Assembly (NCBI RefSeq): GCF_003614435.1
Contig: NZ_CP025546.1
Coordinates: forward strand, 1,922,001-1,986,000
Origin: Mycobacterium paragordonae
GTDB lineage: Bacteria; Actinomycetota; Actinomycetes; Mycobacteriales; Mycobacteriaceae
Direction of reading: 5' to 3'
Length of the DNA stretch: 64,000 bases
Both the position numbers and the translations under genes were made by a program. Position 1 is the first letter of the stretch. Every line of letters starts with the position of its first letter. The notes beneath the pieces were generated by a model. That model was not told the origin of the DNA. It worked only from the letters and a program-made list of their open reading frames with translations, and searched no databases. Shown here piece after piece: positions 17,642 through 26,131 of this stretch.

Positions 17642-20600
17642 TCATCGATGTGGCCACCAGCTCTTCTCACGCAACAGCGTGGCGATGGCAGGGACAGTGA
17701 CGGTTCGGACGACGAAGGTATCCAGCAGAAGCCCGCATCCGATGATGAACCCCGCTTGGATCATCATGCCGACTGATCCGATCATCAAGCCGAACATGCT
17801 GGCGGCGAAGATGATTCCTGCCGAGGTGATGACGGACCCGGTGTTGGCGACGGTGCGTAGGACGCCGACGCGCATGTTGCTGGTGGATTCTTCACGGAGT
17901 CGGGATACCAGCAGCATGTTGTAGTCGGCGCCGACGGCGACCAGCAGGATAAAGGCCAAAAGCGGTACCGGCCAGGCGATGTCGTGACCAAGCCCGTACT
18001 GGAACACGAGAACTCCCAATCCCAGGGCGGCAAAATAGTTCAACACGACGGTGCCCAGCAGGTAGAGCGGGGCGACCAGAGCACGCAACAGCAGAATCAA
18101 GACGATCCCGACGACCAGCAGGGTAGCGGTGGCCAGGCGGTTGAAGTCGTTGGACAGCAGATGTTGCAGGTCGGAGTTCACGGCGGGAAAGCCGACCATG
18201 GAGATCACAGTGTTCGCCAGCGACGTGTTGGGTCTGGCGGCGTTGGCCGTGTCCACGATGGTGCGGTTCAAGGCCATGGCGTCGGCAGAGTAGGGATCGA
18301 AGGAGGAGGCGATGGCGAACCGGGCCGTGCGCCCGTCCGGGGACACGAATTGGCGTGCTAGATCTCCGAATCGACGATCGCCGAGTGCATCAGGCGGCAG
18401 GTAGAAGCCAGCAGCGGAGTCTGATCCGGAGGTGGCACGTGCGGAGTTCTGCAGCTGGGTGGCGATCTTGCTCATGCCGCCGAGCAGTTGAATGTTGCTG
18501 TCGGCCAGGGTGCGAACTCCGGTTGCCAGTGCCTGCGCGCCTGCGGCGAGACGGCTGACGCCGTCTTGGAGGCGGTGGACGTTGCCGACGAGGTCCGCGG
18601 GGTTCCCTGCGGCGCCGAGGGTTTGTTGCATGGTGGTGGCGGCACTGTGGATGCCGGTGAGTGTGCTGGCCAGGGATGCGTTCTGGCTGAATTGGTCGCT
18701 CAGGCTGGCGATCTGATCGAAGAATCCGCCGTTGCGCAGCGTGACGAGTACCCGGGTTTCGTCGCGCAGTTGCGTGCATTCGGGGGTAGTGGCACACCAC
18801 GGCGAGGCGTCGAGGCTCTGGACCAGGGGCTCGATGACCGCGATAGCGGTCGCGGCTCGTTCGGCCAGTGTCCGTAGTCCCGCGCCGCTGCGCACGGCTT
18901 GATCGAGACTCGGCGCGGTGGCGTCGAGTTGTTGCAGCAGCGGACGGGCGTTCTGCAACTGCTGGCCGGCGTTTTGGGCTTGGCTGAGCAGGCCGGTCAG
19001 CGGAGCCAGTGCGCGCCGCAGTGTGGTGTCGAGTTGGCCGAGGCCGGCAGCGAGTTGGTCGGCTCCATTGGTGAGCTTGGCAAGGTCGTCTCGGTGGGCT
19101 TGTCCGTCGGCGACCGCGCCAGCCATTCTGTCGCCGATTTGTCCGTTCTGCCATGACAATTGCGCTTCATCGAGCCGCTTTCCGGTGGGGCGGGTGACTC
19201 CGGAAACCCGCTTCACCCCGGGGAGCTGCGCGACCCGTGACGCTAGTTCGTCCAGGTCGGCCAGGCCCTTTGCGGTGCGCATGTCGGTGCTGGATCGCAC
19301 CAGCAGGAATTCGTTGAGGACGGTGTCCTTGGGGAAGTGTCGGTCTAGCAGCTGGTAACCCAGATTGCTACCCGTGTTTGCGGGTTGGCCCGCCCGGTCG
19401 TCATAGGTGATCCGCATCCCGGCCACGACGCCGGCCAGAGCCAGGAGCACGACCAGGCTGGCGGCCAGCAGTCGCCCCGGTCGCCGAACTACCACGACGG
19501 CAACACGGTTCCAGTACCGGCGGGAGAGGTCGGCGCGGGGCTCGGCGATGCCCCGCTTGGCGGCGAGCGCCAAGACCGGCGGGAGCAGCGTCACGGTGGC
19601 GAGAAAACCGATCAGCACGGCAACAGCGCACGCGGGGCCGACGCCCTTGAACACACTGAGACGGGCGAAAACCATTGCGGCGAAAGCCAACGCGACGGTG
19701 GCAGCCGAGGCAAGGATGACGCGCCCAATGCTGCCGCACGCATGGGTGATCGCCTGTTCTGGATCGACGTTTTGTCGTCGTTGTTCGTGGTAGCGGCTGA
19801 TGAAGAACACGGTGTAGTCGGTCCCGGCGCCCAACAGGATGGCAACCAGGAAGGTGATGGTGAATTGTGAGACAGGCACACCGAATTGAGCGAGCGCCGA
19901 CAGGACACCGCGGGCGACGGCCACGCTGACGCCAATGACCAGCAGCGGTAGCAGTGCGGTGAACATCGATCGGTAGACCAGAAGCAAAATCAGCGCGATG
20001 AGAACGGCGGTGACAACCGAGACGATCAGCGCATCGTGCTCGCCGGCCGCGATCTGATCATGAAAGGTCGCGGCGGGTCCGGTCACATGCGCGGTAGTCG
20101 CAGACCCGGCGAATACCGAGGCGACGGTCGCGCGCACCGCATCAACCGACGCGGCTGATTTGGGGTCACCGAGTGTGCCCGCGATCCCGACCGGAAGGAA
20201 CCAGGCTTTTCCGTCTGTGCTCACCACACCGGTCCGGGTGATCGGGTCGGCTAGGAGATCCTGTACCAGCAGCACGTGCGCGCGGTCGGCGCGCAGCTTG
20301 GAAACAACCGTGTCATAGCGCTGCCGCGCCGACGGGGTCAAACCGGCCGGGTCTTCCATTGCGACGACGACCGTGGTCTTGGCGCCCCGCTCGTTGAATG
20401 CCGCCGCCATGTCATCGACTGCGCGAAATGACGCGACGTCATTGGGGAGCAGCTGTATCGACTGTTGACGCACGACGGTCTCCAACTGCGGGAAGACCAC
20501 GGCCAGGATCACCGCCACGCCGATCCACGCGCCGATCACCAGAGTCTTGTGCCGCACGGCGAATGCACCGAGCGCCGCCAGGCGAGTGCTGTATTCACCG

Positions 20601-20683
20601 GTGGATTCACGCGACGGGCTCCCGCCAGTCGGGCAACTTCGCGGTGACTCAAGGGTTTCCGTCGTGGCGCCGTCCGAATCCAT
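17642..20683 (-). CDS. MMPL family RND transporter
   Basis: A 1013-residue membrane transporter of the MmpL/RND class that exports lipids or drugs using the proton gradient. Two copies of the MMPL membrane module are visible: one near residues 190-400 with GAGTDYTVFFISRYHE (Asp-Tyr proton relay) and one near 840-1000 with AVGADYNMLLVSRLRE. Between them is a large extracytoplasmic domain with a long coiled region (QNAGQQLQNARPLLQQLDA). The ATG at 20683 overlaps the stop of a small upstream gene; a GTG one codon earlier is also possible. A divergent TetR gene and two palindromes suggest ligand-induced expression. No mmpS is present. The cargo is unknown. Confidence 0.93.
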   Translation of the reverse strand: MDSDGATTETLESPRSCPTGGSPSRESTGEYSTRLAALGAFAVRHKTLVIGAWIGVAVILAVVFPQLETVVRQQSIQLLPNDVASFRAVDDMAAAFNERGAKTTVVVAMEDPAGLTPSARQRYDTVVSKLRADRAHVLLVQDLLADPITRTGVVSTDGKAWFLPVGIAGTLGDPKSAASVDAVRATVASVFAGSATTAHVTGPAATFHDQIAAGEHDALIVSVVTAVLIALILLLVYRSMFTALLPLLVIGVSVAVARGVLSALAQFGVPVSQFTITFLVAILLGAGTDYTVFFISRYHEQRRQNVDPEQAITHACGSIGRVILASAATVALAFAAMVFARLSVFKGVGPACAVAVLIGFLATVTLLPPVLALAAKRGIAEPRADLSRRYWNRVAVVVVRRPGRLLAASLVVLLALAGVVAGMRITYDDRAGQPANTGSNLGYQLLDRHFPKDTVLNEFLLVRSSTDMRTAKGLADLDELASRVAQLPGVKRVSGVTRPTGKRLDEAQLSWQNGQIGDRMAGAVADGQAHRDDLAKLTNGADQLAAGLGQLDTTLRRALAPLTGLLSQAQNAGQQLQNARPLLQQLDATAPSLDQAVRSGAGLRTLAERAATAIAVIEPLVQSLDASPWCATTPECTQLRDETRVLVTLRNGGFFDQIASLSDQFSQNASLASTLTGIHSAATTMQQTLGAAGNPADLVGNVHRLQDGVSRLAAGAQALATGVRTLADSNIQLLGGMSKIATQLQNSARATSGSDSAAGFYLPPDALGDRRFGDLARQFVSPDGRTARFAIASSFDPYSADAMALNRTIVDTANAARPNTSLANTVISMVGFPAVNSDLQHLLSNDFNRLATATLLVVGIVLILLLRALVAPLYLLGTVVLNYFAALGLGVLVFQYGLGHDIAWPVPLLAFILLVAVGADYNMLLVSRLREESTSNMRVGVLRTVANTGSVITSAGIIFAASMFGLMIGSVGMMIQAGFIIGCGLLLDTFVVRTVTVPAIATLLREKSWWPHR

Positions 20684-20922
20684 CACAACAAACCACCGGC
20701 GATCGACAACCAGATCGCTCCGATCGTCAGACAGATCGCCGCCATCGCCGCGGACCTACCACCGGACGGAAACCGAGGAGCCAACGTGTTCGGGCTATAA
20801 GAAATGTCCGCTGCGAAAAAGAATCTGAGCAGCCGAACTTCAACCTGTGCCGTCGGTGTTTCACCTGGCGGAAACGCCCGCAACGCTGCCGGATGTCTGA
20901 GCGTCTGGTCATCGCGTGTCAC
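20683..20922 (-). CDS. Small single-pass membrane protein coupled to MMPL
   Basis: A 79-residue ORF that I believe is real. Its GTG at 20922 is preceded by GGGGAGGAG at seven bases, one of the strongest ribosome sites in the window, and its TGA overlaps the transporter start (TGATG). The N-terminal 55 residues are polar and basic. The C terminus, AAMAAICLTIGAIWLSIAG, is one membrane helix. It is not an MmpS by sequence but occupies the mmpS position, so it may be an accessory subunit. No homologous family was recognised. Confidence 0.6.
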   Translation of the reverse strand: MTRDDQTLRHPAALRAFPPGETPTAQVEVRLLRFFFAADISYSPNTLAPRFPSGGRSAAMAAICLTIGAIWLSIAGGLL

Positions 20923-20941
20923 TTGTCGACTCCTCCCCTAG

Positions 20942-20985
20942 TGGTGAAGCTCTTCACCAAAGTCGTTGGTGATATCCTTCACCAA
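20942..20985. promoter_or_regulatory. Tandem TetR operators, TTGGTGA-N6-TCACCAA type
   Basis: Two matching palindromes lie between the transporter operon and the divergent TetR gene. TGGTGAAG-CT-CTTCACCA spans 20942-20959 and TTGGTGA-N6-TCACCAA spans 20966-20985. Both contain GGTGA-N5/6-TTCACC and their centres are 25 bases apart. Such repeats flanking both promoters are typical of autoregulated TetR loci. Confidence 0.72.
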
Positions 20986-21040
20986 ACCGACGCGGCAACG
21001 CAAGCCGTGTCGGCGGAGTTGAAGGAGTGTTCACACTTCG

Positions 21041-21709
21041 ATGGCCATGCATCGCGGCCGAACCGCAGATCAACGGCGTGAAGATCGCCGCCGTCAACTG
21101 ATGGAGGCGGTCCTCGACGCCATTGCCGAACACGGTGTGGGCAACCTACGGGTACGCGCCATCAGCGCACGTGCACGACTCAACGACCGCTACTTCTACG
21201 AAAGCTTTCCCGACTGCCAGGCGTTACTGCTCGCCACTTTCGATGACCAATTCCACCGCGCACTGACGGGAATCATGGCGACGGTCGCCGACTCGCCACA
21301 CGAACTGCGACCCCGCGCGAAGGCGGTCCTCGAGTTCGCGTTCGCATTCATTGACGAGGATCCACGGCGATCACGGCTGTTGATCGAGCTACAGACCGCC
21401 GAGGCGCTCGTCGAACGGCGTCACGAGATCATCGATGTTCTTGTTCAGATCATGATCGGCCAAGCACGGGCACTACTCGGTGATGCCGCCGGAACCGACG
21501 AAAACCTCAGGCTGACGGCGTTGACCGTCATCAGCGGTCTACTTGAACTCGTCACGCAGTGGTATCGACACCAAATCAGCGTCAGCCAAATGGAACTCAT
21601 CGAGTTCATGACTGCCCTTGTCGTGACGACCACTGACATCAGCGGGGAGTTGGGCCGTCAACTCAAGCCCCGGCGTAAGGGTAGATCAGGACCGAAAGAC
21701 ACTGCTTAG
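21041..21709 (+). CDS. TetR family transcriptional regulator (MMPL repressor)
   Basis: A 222-residue TetR protein. RRRQLMEAVLDAIAEHGVGN, then LRVRAISARARLNDRYFYES, forms the helix-turn-helix; the ligand half (residues 60-200) is helical with FAFIDEDPRRSRLLIELQ. Two nearby ATGs (21041 and 21047) could be used. It is divergent from the MMPL operon with two shared palindromes, so it very probably represses the pump until a ligand binds. Its C-terminal tail is basic and disordered. Confidence 0.9.
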   Translation: MAMHRGRTADQRREDRRRQLMEAVLDAIAEHGVGNLRVRAISARARLNDRYFYESFPDCQALLLATFDDQFHRALTGIMATVADSPHELRPRAKAVLEFAFAFIDEDPRRSRLLIELQTAEALVERRHEIIDVLVQIMIGQARALLGDAAGTDENLRLTALTVISGLLELVTQWYRHQISVSQMELIEFMTALVVTTTDISGELGRQLKPRRKGRSGPKDTA

Positions 21710-21953
21710 CAGCTGATTACGTGAGCGGCCGGGTGGCTTAGCGGGCGCTTTCGGAGCCTAGTTGTCCAAGGAGTCCGCCAGCGGCCTGGGCGTCGGGGGT
21801 CGACGGAGATGTTGACGAGCGCGGAGTTGTCGCAGTGTCGAGCACAATTCGTAAATCGGTCAGGGTTGCGGGTCGGGCTTGGGCGCCCCGCCACCGTCTG
21901 AGGCCGCCAACTGGCCCTGGACTACCCCGTCACGATTGGGGTATCAAGCCGAT

Positions 21954-23375
21954 ATGGATCGCGATTCAGTTGCCAGCGCGCATACCGTACTCGCCGATGC
22001 CGACGGCACCGCGTATCGGTCGTTACGACAGCGGCCGGTGACGCGGGCCGAGCGCTACGCCCTCGGCAAAAGTCTGCGTAAGCGGGTGCCGCGTAGGTCG
22101 CTCGCTGAATGGACGGCGCCATCTGATCGTCCCGACCCCGTCGAACTCGTCAACGTCAGTCACCAGGGGAGGGTCGACCGGCTGATACCGATCCGGGTCG
22201 GTCGCATGGTCGACTCGCCGTACGGCTTTCTGCGCGGCGCCGCGGTGGTGATGGCCGAGGACGTCGCGCATCTGCCGGCGACCGGAATCACCCCCGTGGT
22301 GTGCGGTGACGCGCACTTCGGCAACTTCGGGTTCTACGCATCTCCTGAGCGGGATCTGGTGATCGACCTCAACGATTTCGACGAGGCCCACCCAGGCGCC
22401 TGGGAGTGGGACCTGCGGCGGTTGGCCGCGAGTATCTGGGTCGCCGGGCGGAATAACGGGACGTCGGAGGACCACTGCTGCGATGCCGTCCGATCCTGTG
22501 TGGGTTCCTACCGCAAGGAATTGCGGCGGCTCGCCGAACTGCCCTTGTTCACAAGGTCTTTCGTGAGGCTTGATGTTGACAGGCTGGCAGCCGATACGTC
22601 AGGCCGGCTCAGAAAACAGGTCGTGAGGTCGGCCAAGCGGGCGCGCCACCGCACCGGCGACCGGGCGTTGCCGCGCTTCACCCACGAGGTCGCGGGCGAG
22701 CGGAAAATTGTCGAGGAACCACCTCTGATCACACAACTGTCCTCCGGTGAATCGGAATTACTGGCGAAGGCACTCGACGAGTATCTCGAAACCCTGCCCT
22801 CGTACTGGCAACGCGTGCTCGGTGGCTACACGTTGGTCGACGTTGCACACAAGGTCGTCGGAGTGGGCAGTGTAGGTCTGCGCGCCTACGTGGCGCTGTT
22901 GGAAGGCTCATCGGAAGATGACGTTGTTTTCCTACAGCTCAAGCAAGCTCGTCGATCGGTGCTCGCTCGCTACGTGCACGGTGAATCGGCATGGCACGCT
23001 CACCAGGGACAGCGGGTTGTGGAATACCAGCAGTCACTGCAGACGGTGAGCGATCCATTGCTGGGTTGGACCACGATTGACGGCTTGCAGTACTACGTGC
23101 GCCAATTCCGAAACATGAAGGGAAGCATCCCTTTAGAGGCAATCGACGCGGCGGCGTTGACTGACTACGCCGGCGTGGTGGGTCAGCTTCTGGCCAAGGG
23201 ACACGCCAGGACCAGCGGTGCCTCGATGATTGCCGGTTACCTGGGGAGCTCCGATCGAGTTGACAAGGCGCTGTGCAAGTTCGCGCGGCGCTACGCCGAT
23301 CAGACCGAAAAAGACCATGCCGCACTGGTCAGCGCCGTCGATCGAGGACTGTTGCCAGTCGAGCGCGGGGTTTAG
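21954..23375 (+). CDS. DUF2252 domain protein
   Basis: A 473-residue DUF2252 protein, a family with a distant aminoglycoside-phosphotransferase/kinase-like fold. Seen: VVCGDAHFGNFGFYAS, which resembles the HGDxxxxN catalytic loop, and LNDFDEAHPGAWEWDLRRLA, which resembles the metal-binding D and following helix, then FLQLKQARRS. The enzymatic reaction is not known. ATG at 21954 (MDRDSVASAH) is chosen because the preceding 25 codons are atypical. The 244 bases between the TetR stop and this start hold no gene that I can support. Confidence 0.88.
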   Translation: MDRDSVASAHTVLADADGTAYRSLRQRPVTRAERYALGKSLRKRVPRRSLAEWTAPSDRPDPVELVNVSHQGRVDRLIPIRVGRMVDSPYGFLRGAAVVMAEDVAHLPATGITPVVCGDAHFGNFGFYASPERDLVIDLNDFDEAHPGAWEWDLRRLAASIWVAGRNNGTSEDHCCDAVRSCVGSYRKELRRLAELPLFTRSFVRLDVDRLAADTSGRLRKQVVRSAKRARHRTGDRALPRFTHEVAGERKIVEEPPLITQLSSGESELLAKALDEYLETLPSYWQRVLGGYTLVDVAHKVVGVGSVGLRAYVALLEGSSEDDVVFLQLKQARRSVLARYVHGESAWHAHQGQRVVEYQQSLQTVSDPLLGWTTIDGLQYYVRQFRNMKGSIPLEAIDAAALTDYAGVVGQLLAKGHARTSGASMIAGYLGSSDRVDKALCKFARRYADQTEKDHAALVSAVDRGLLPVERGV

Positions 23376-23435
23376 CACCGGACGCGTGTCCCTATGACAT
23401 CCGTCCTCGAGTCTTACGTACAAAGGCCGCGCACC

Positions 23436-23455
23436 TAGGGGTCAAAAGTCCCTGC
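23436..23455 (-). promoter_or_regulatory. DosR-box-like palindrome
   Basis: On the minus strand the core reads GGGACTTTTGACCC, matching 14 of 20 positions of the DosR/DevR consensus TTSGGGACTWWAGTCCCSAA by my count. It lies in the 266-base gap, about 190 bases before the beta-lactamase-like gene. It is the best of several such matches in 23.4-29.2 kb. Confidence 0.45.
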
Positions 23456-23641
23456 CGCATTCCGATTTGGGGCCTGATGATGGCGTCGTAGAGGTGGCGG
23501 CCGAGCCGTGAGGCAGTTTTTCGTTAGCAGTCGCCGTCTGGTGAGACGACGGGAAAACAGACATGGCTGACACAAAAACAGGCAAATGTCCGGTAGATCC
23601 TTCGCATACCAGCGTCACTTGCACCGCTAGTTAGGTAACCG

Positions 23642-24565
23642 GTGCCAAGTTGCAGGCGAACGAGCCCAGACGTACTCCGGAAGCTTCGAGCCGCCCTCGT
23701 CTTCGCCTTGCTGGCGTCGATGGCAGTACCCTCATCCGCGCCCCGGATCTACTCACTGGCCGGCGCCGAACGTCAAGTCGAACGACGCATCCTTGCCGCG
23801 CCCGCCGATGTCGCTGTTTTCTTCCGTCTCCTGGGCGGTGAATCGGAGTGGTCCTACCAGCCCGATGACACATTCCACGCCGCGAGCACCATGAAGGTCC
23901 CTGTGATGATCGAGCTCTTTCATCAGGCGCATCAAGGCCAGCTCACCCTGGACGATCCGCTCCTCATCCACAATGAGTTTTTCTCTCTTGTCGATGGCTC
24001 GGCCTTCTACCTTGATCCTGCTAACGATGCCTCCACCGACCTCTACAGCTCTGAGGGCCAGACCCGAACCCTTCGCCAACTGTGCGAATTGATGATCACG
24101 ATGAGCAGTAATCTCGCAACGAATCTGCTTATCAAGAAACTCGGCATAGAGAACATTCGCGCCACCGTTCATCTACTCGGTGCCGATGGCATGAACGTGC
24201 TTCGCGGCGTCGAAGACAACAAGGCCTACGACCTGGGTCTCAACAACACCACGACCGCACGCGCACTGGCGATCCTGCTCAGTGCCATCGCTGAGGGCAA
24301 AGTCGTCGACTCCGACGCATCCCGCCAAATGGTCGAAATCCTCAAACGCCAGCACATCAACGACGGCATCCCTTCCGGCCTGGACCCCACCATTCCCGTC
24401 GCCCATAAGACCGGCACCCTCAAAGCAATCCATCACGATGCGGCAATCGTCTACGGGCCGCAACCCTTCGTCCTGGTGATACTCGTCCGCGGGATGGCCA
24501 ACAGCAAAGACAGCTCGGCCCTCATGGCCGACATCACCCGCGCGTTTTACCGGGCTACTCAATAG
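23642..24565 (+). CDS. Class A beta-lactamase-like serine hydrolase
   Basis: A 307-residue penicillin-recognising protein. The active-site triads are present: STMK (Ser-x-x-Lys) near residue 82, SSN (usual SDN) near 155 and HKTGT near 254. An N-terminal hydrophobic segment, [18 protein letters not shown], suggests export. The region that should carry the Glu166 loop ([15 protein letters not shown]) is not obviously canonical, so hydrolysis of beta-lactams is uncertain. The wording [19 protein letters not shown] is more like Acidobacteria or Planctomycetes homologues than mycobacterial BlaC, hinting at transfer. The start is GTG at 23642. It is followed directly by a broken WD40 gene. Confidence 0.85.
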   Translation: MPSCRRTSPDVLRKLRAALVFALLASMAVPSSAPRIYSLAGAERQVERRILAAPADVAVFFRLLGGESEWSYQPDDTFHAASTMKVPVMIELFHQAHQGQLTLDDPLLIHNEFFSLVDGSAFYLDPANDASTDLYSSEGQTRTLRQLCELMITMSSNLATNLLIKKLGIENIRATVHLLGADGMNVLRGVEDNKAYDLGLNNTTTARALAILLSAIAEGKVVDSDASRQMVEILKRQHINDGIPSGLDPTIPVAHKTGTLKAIHHDAAIVYGPQPFVLVILVRGMANSKDSSALMADITRAFYRATQ

Positions 24566-24861
24566 CAGCGTGGATCGCCTCCGGCGGTGACGGCATCGCA
24601 CAGCCCGTCGGCGCCCCGTTGCGAGGCCACACCGCGGACGTAACGGGCGTGGCATTCAGCCCCGACGGATCTTTTCTCGTGTCTGGCAGTGAGGACGGGA
24701 CCGTCCGGCTATGGCTCAACTATTCCGACGCGGCGTCGGCATTGTGCGCCAAGCTCTCGACCAATATGAGCCGCAGGCTGTGGCAAGTCTGGGTGTCGCC
24801 CGATATCGACTACATCGAAGCCTGCCCGGGACTTCCGATAAAGAAAGAGTTCGAGTGGTAG
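24566..24861 (+). pseudogene. Truncated C-terminal remnant of a WD40 repeat protein
   Basis: In frame from 24571 the text reads [21 protein letters not shown], then one complete WD repeat ([20 protein letters not shown]) and the tail [17 protein letters not shown] and [20 protein letters not shown]. This matches the last 80 residues of the intact WD40 protein at 29549. The piece lacks a start, all other repeats and the transmembrane part, and the first repeat seems internally deleted between GGDG and QPVG. No ribosome site precedes it. I read it as the end of a former second copy, cut off next to the beta-lactamase-like gene. Confidence 0.8.
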
Positions 24862-24990
24862 TCGTGCCGGCCTGGTGAAGCGTCAAGCCTGCCGGGCCAA
24901 TGGCGTGTGGCGAAGTCGAGTGCGGCATCGCTGCGGTGCTGTAGGACAAACGACTTCGCTCCTGGCCCTGGCCGAATGCGCCCGAGCCGA

Positions 24991-25006
24991 ATGGACCTTT
25001 GTCCTC
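24991..25006 (+). promoter_or_regulatory. DosR-box-like palindrome
   Basis: TGGACCTTTGTCCTC, close to the GGGACCTTTGGCCC form of the DosR box known upstream of hspX. It lies about 90 bases before the preferred GTG at 25094, a typical distance, which also supports that later start. Confidence 0.4.
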
Positions 25007-25093
25007 GTCTTTGGTGCCAAAGGTGCCTATGGCGAGTGGGCAATCGCGCCTTACGGTGAGTCGGCTTATGAGCTGGACTCTGGGGAGGGCTCG

Positions 25094-26128
25094 GTGGCCG
25101 AGACCTCGGTTGAGCATGACGCAGACTCCGCCGTGCCACGGCGCCGCCGGACCGGCCGCGCCGGCATCTTTGCCGCCGTTCTGGTCGTCGTGGTGTTCGC
25201 CGCATCGATCGCGGCCGTCATCGTCCTCTCGCGCCGGGCTGCAGAACAATCGACGGCGAGGCCCGGCCGTAGCAACGCCGGACCCGCGGGTGCTCTCGAT
25301 GGCACTTTCATTGATGAATTCGGCCCCCGGACTGACATTTTCGGCAACGCTTATCAAGGGAATGTGGTGACCGAAAAATATGACGGACCATGGTCAATCC
25401 GGTCCACGTGCCGGGCTAGTGGATGTGTGGCGACCGCAGCATATGGCCGACTGAACTCCAAATTGTCAGCTTTGGTGTTTGACGAGATCGACGGACGATG
25501 GCTGGCGGTCGCGGTGACACCAGGCACATGTGACACCGTCAGCACCGATGTTTGGGTGATCTTCACGTTGCAACCCCGTCCCGATGGGACATTGTCCGGC
25601 GAATATCTCGAGGTCCCTCAAATCCAGTGCGGCGCTCCTGGGATTCGGGGATCTAGCTTGCCTGCCAAGCAAATTCTGACATTCCGCCGCAGCGGGAACG
25701 TCGATCCGCCTTTTCAGGGGGCCGACCCCGAGGCGCAACCGCCGCGACACGCGTCCCCTGCCCAGGGACTACACGGTCAATATCTGGAGACAATGCAAGA
25801 ACAAACGGGAACCTACACCCGCAGCAATACTGTCAAGACCTATTGCGTTCGCAGCGGAGACCGCTGTATGAGTCTCGTCTACACTGCGCTGGACTTTACG
25901 CCGCTGATCTTTGCGGGCCAAAAATGGACCGTGAATTTTGAACGCGACGTCATCTGCGCGAGCGGTGGCGCGGGGCGCTATGCGGATATCCGGGAATTCT
26001 CGTTGCCACCTGCGCCGCAGGATCCGATTCCCGTCCTCAAAGGGCGCGCCCACCAACAGGTGACCGGCGGTACCCGGTGCGACAGCGCCTACGACTTCGA
26101 CGACACATTCGAACGCACTGGAGAGTGA
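25094..26128 (+). CDS. Membrane-anchored extracytoplasmic protein, function unknown
   Basis: A 344-residue protein: a short acidic then basic cytosolic tail (VEHDADSAVPRRRRTGR), one transmembrane helix (AGIFAAVLVVVVFAASIAAVIV) near residues 24-45 and a 290-residue outer domain. That domain holds several cysteines (STCRASGC, VTPGTC, VPQIQC, TYCVRSGDRC, VICAS, GTRC), probably in disulfides, and two similar halves opening GTFIDEFG and GQYLETMQ. GTG at 25094 is chosen for GGAGG five bases upstream; the frame is open to 24875. I do not recognise the family; similar proteins accompany mycobacterial kinase/WD40 loci. The next gene starts 3 bases later. Confidence 0.75.
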   Translation: MAETSVEHDADSAVPRRRRTGRAGIFAAVLVVVVFAASIAAVIVLSRRAAEQSTARPGRSNAGPAGALDGTFIDEFGPRTDIFGNAYQGNVVTEKYDGPWSIRSTCRASGCVATAAYGRLNSKLSALVFDEIDGRWLAVAVTPGTCDTVSTDVWVIFTLQPRPDGTLSGEYLEVPQIQCGAPGIRGSSLPAKQILTFRRSGNVDPPFQGADPEAQPPRHASPAQGLHGQYLETMQEQTGTYTRSNTVKTYCVRSGDRCMSLVYTALDFTPLIFAGQKWTVNFERDVICASGGAGRYADIREFSLPPAPQDPIPVLKGRAHQQVTGGTRCDSAYDFDDTFERTGE

Positions 26129-26131
26129 ATT

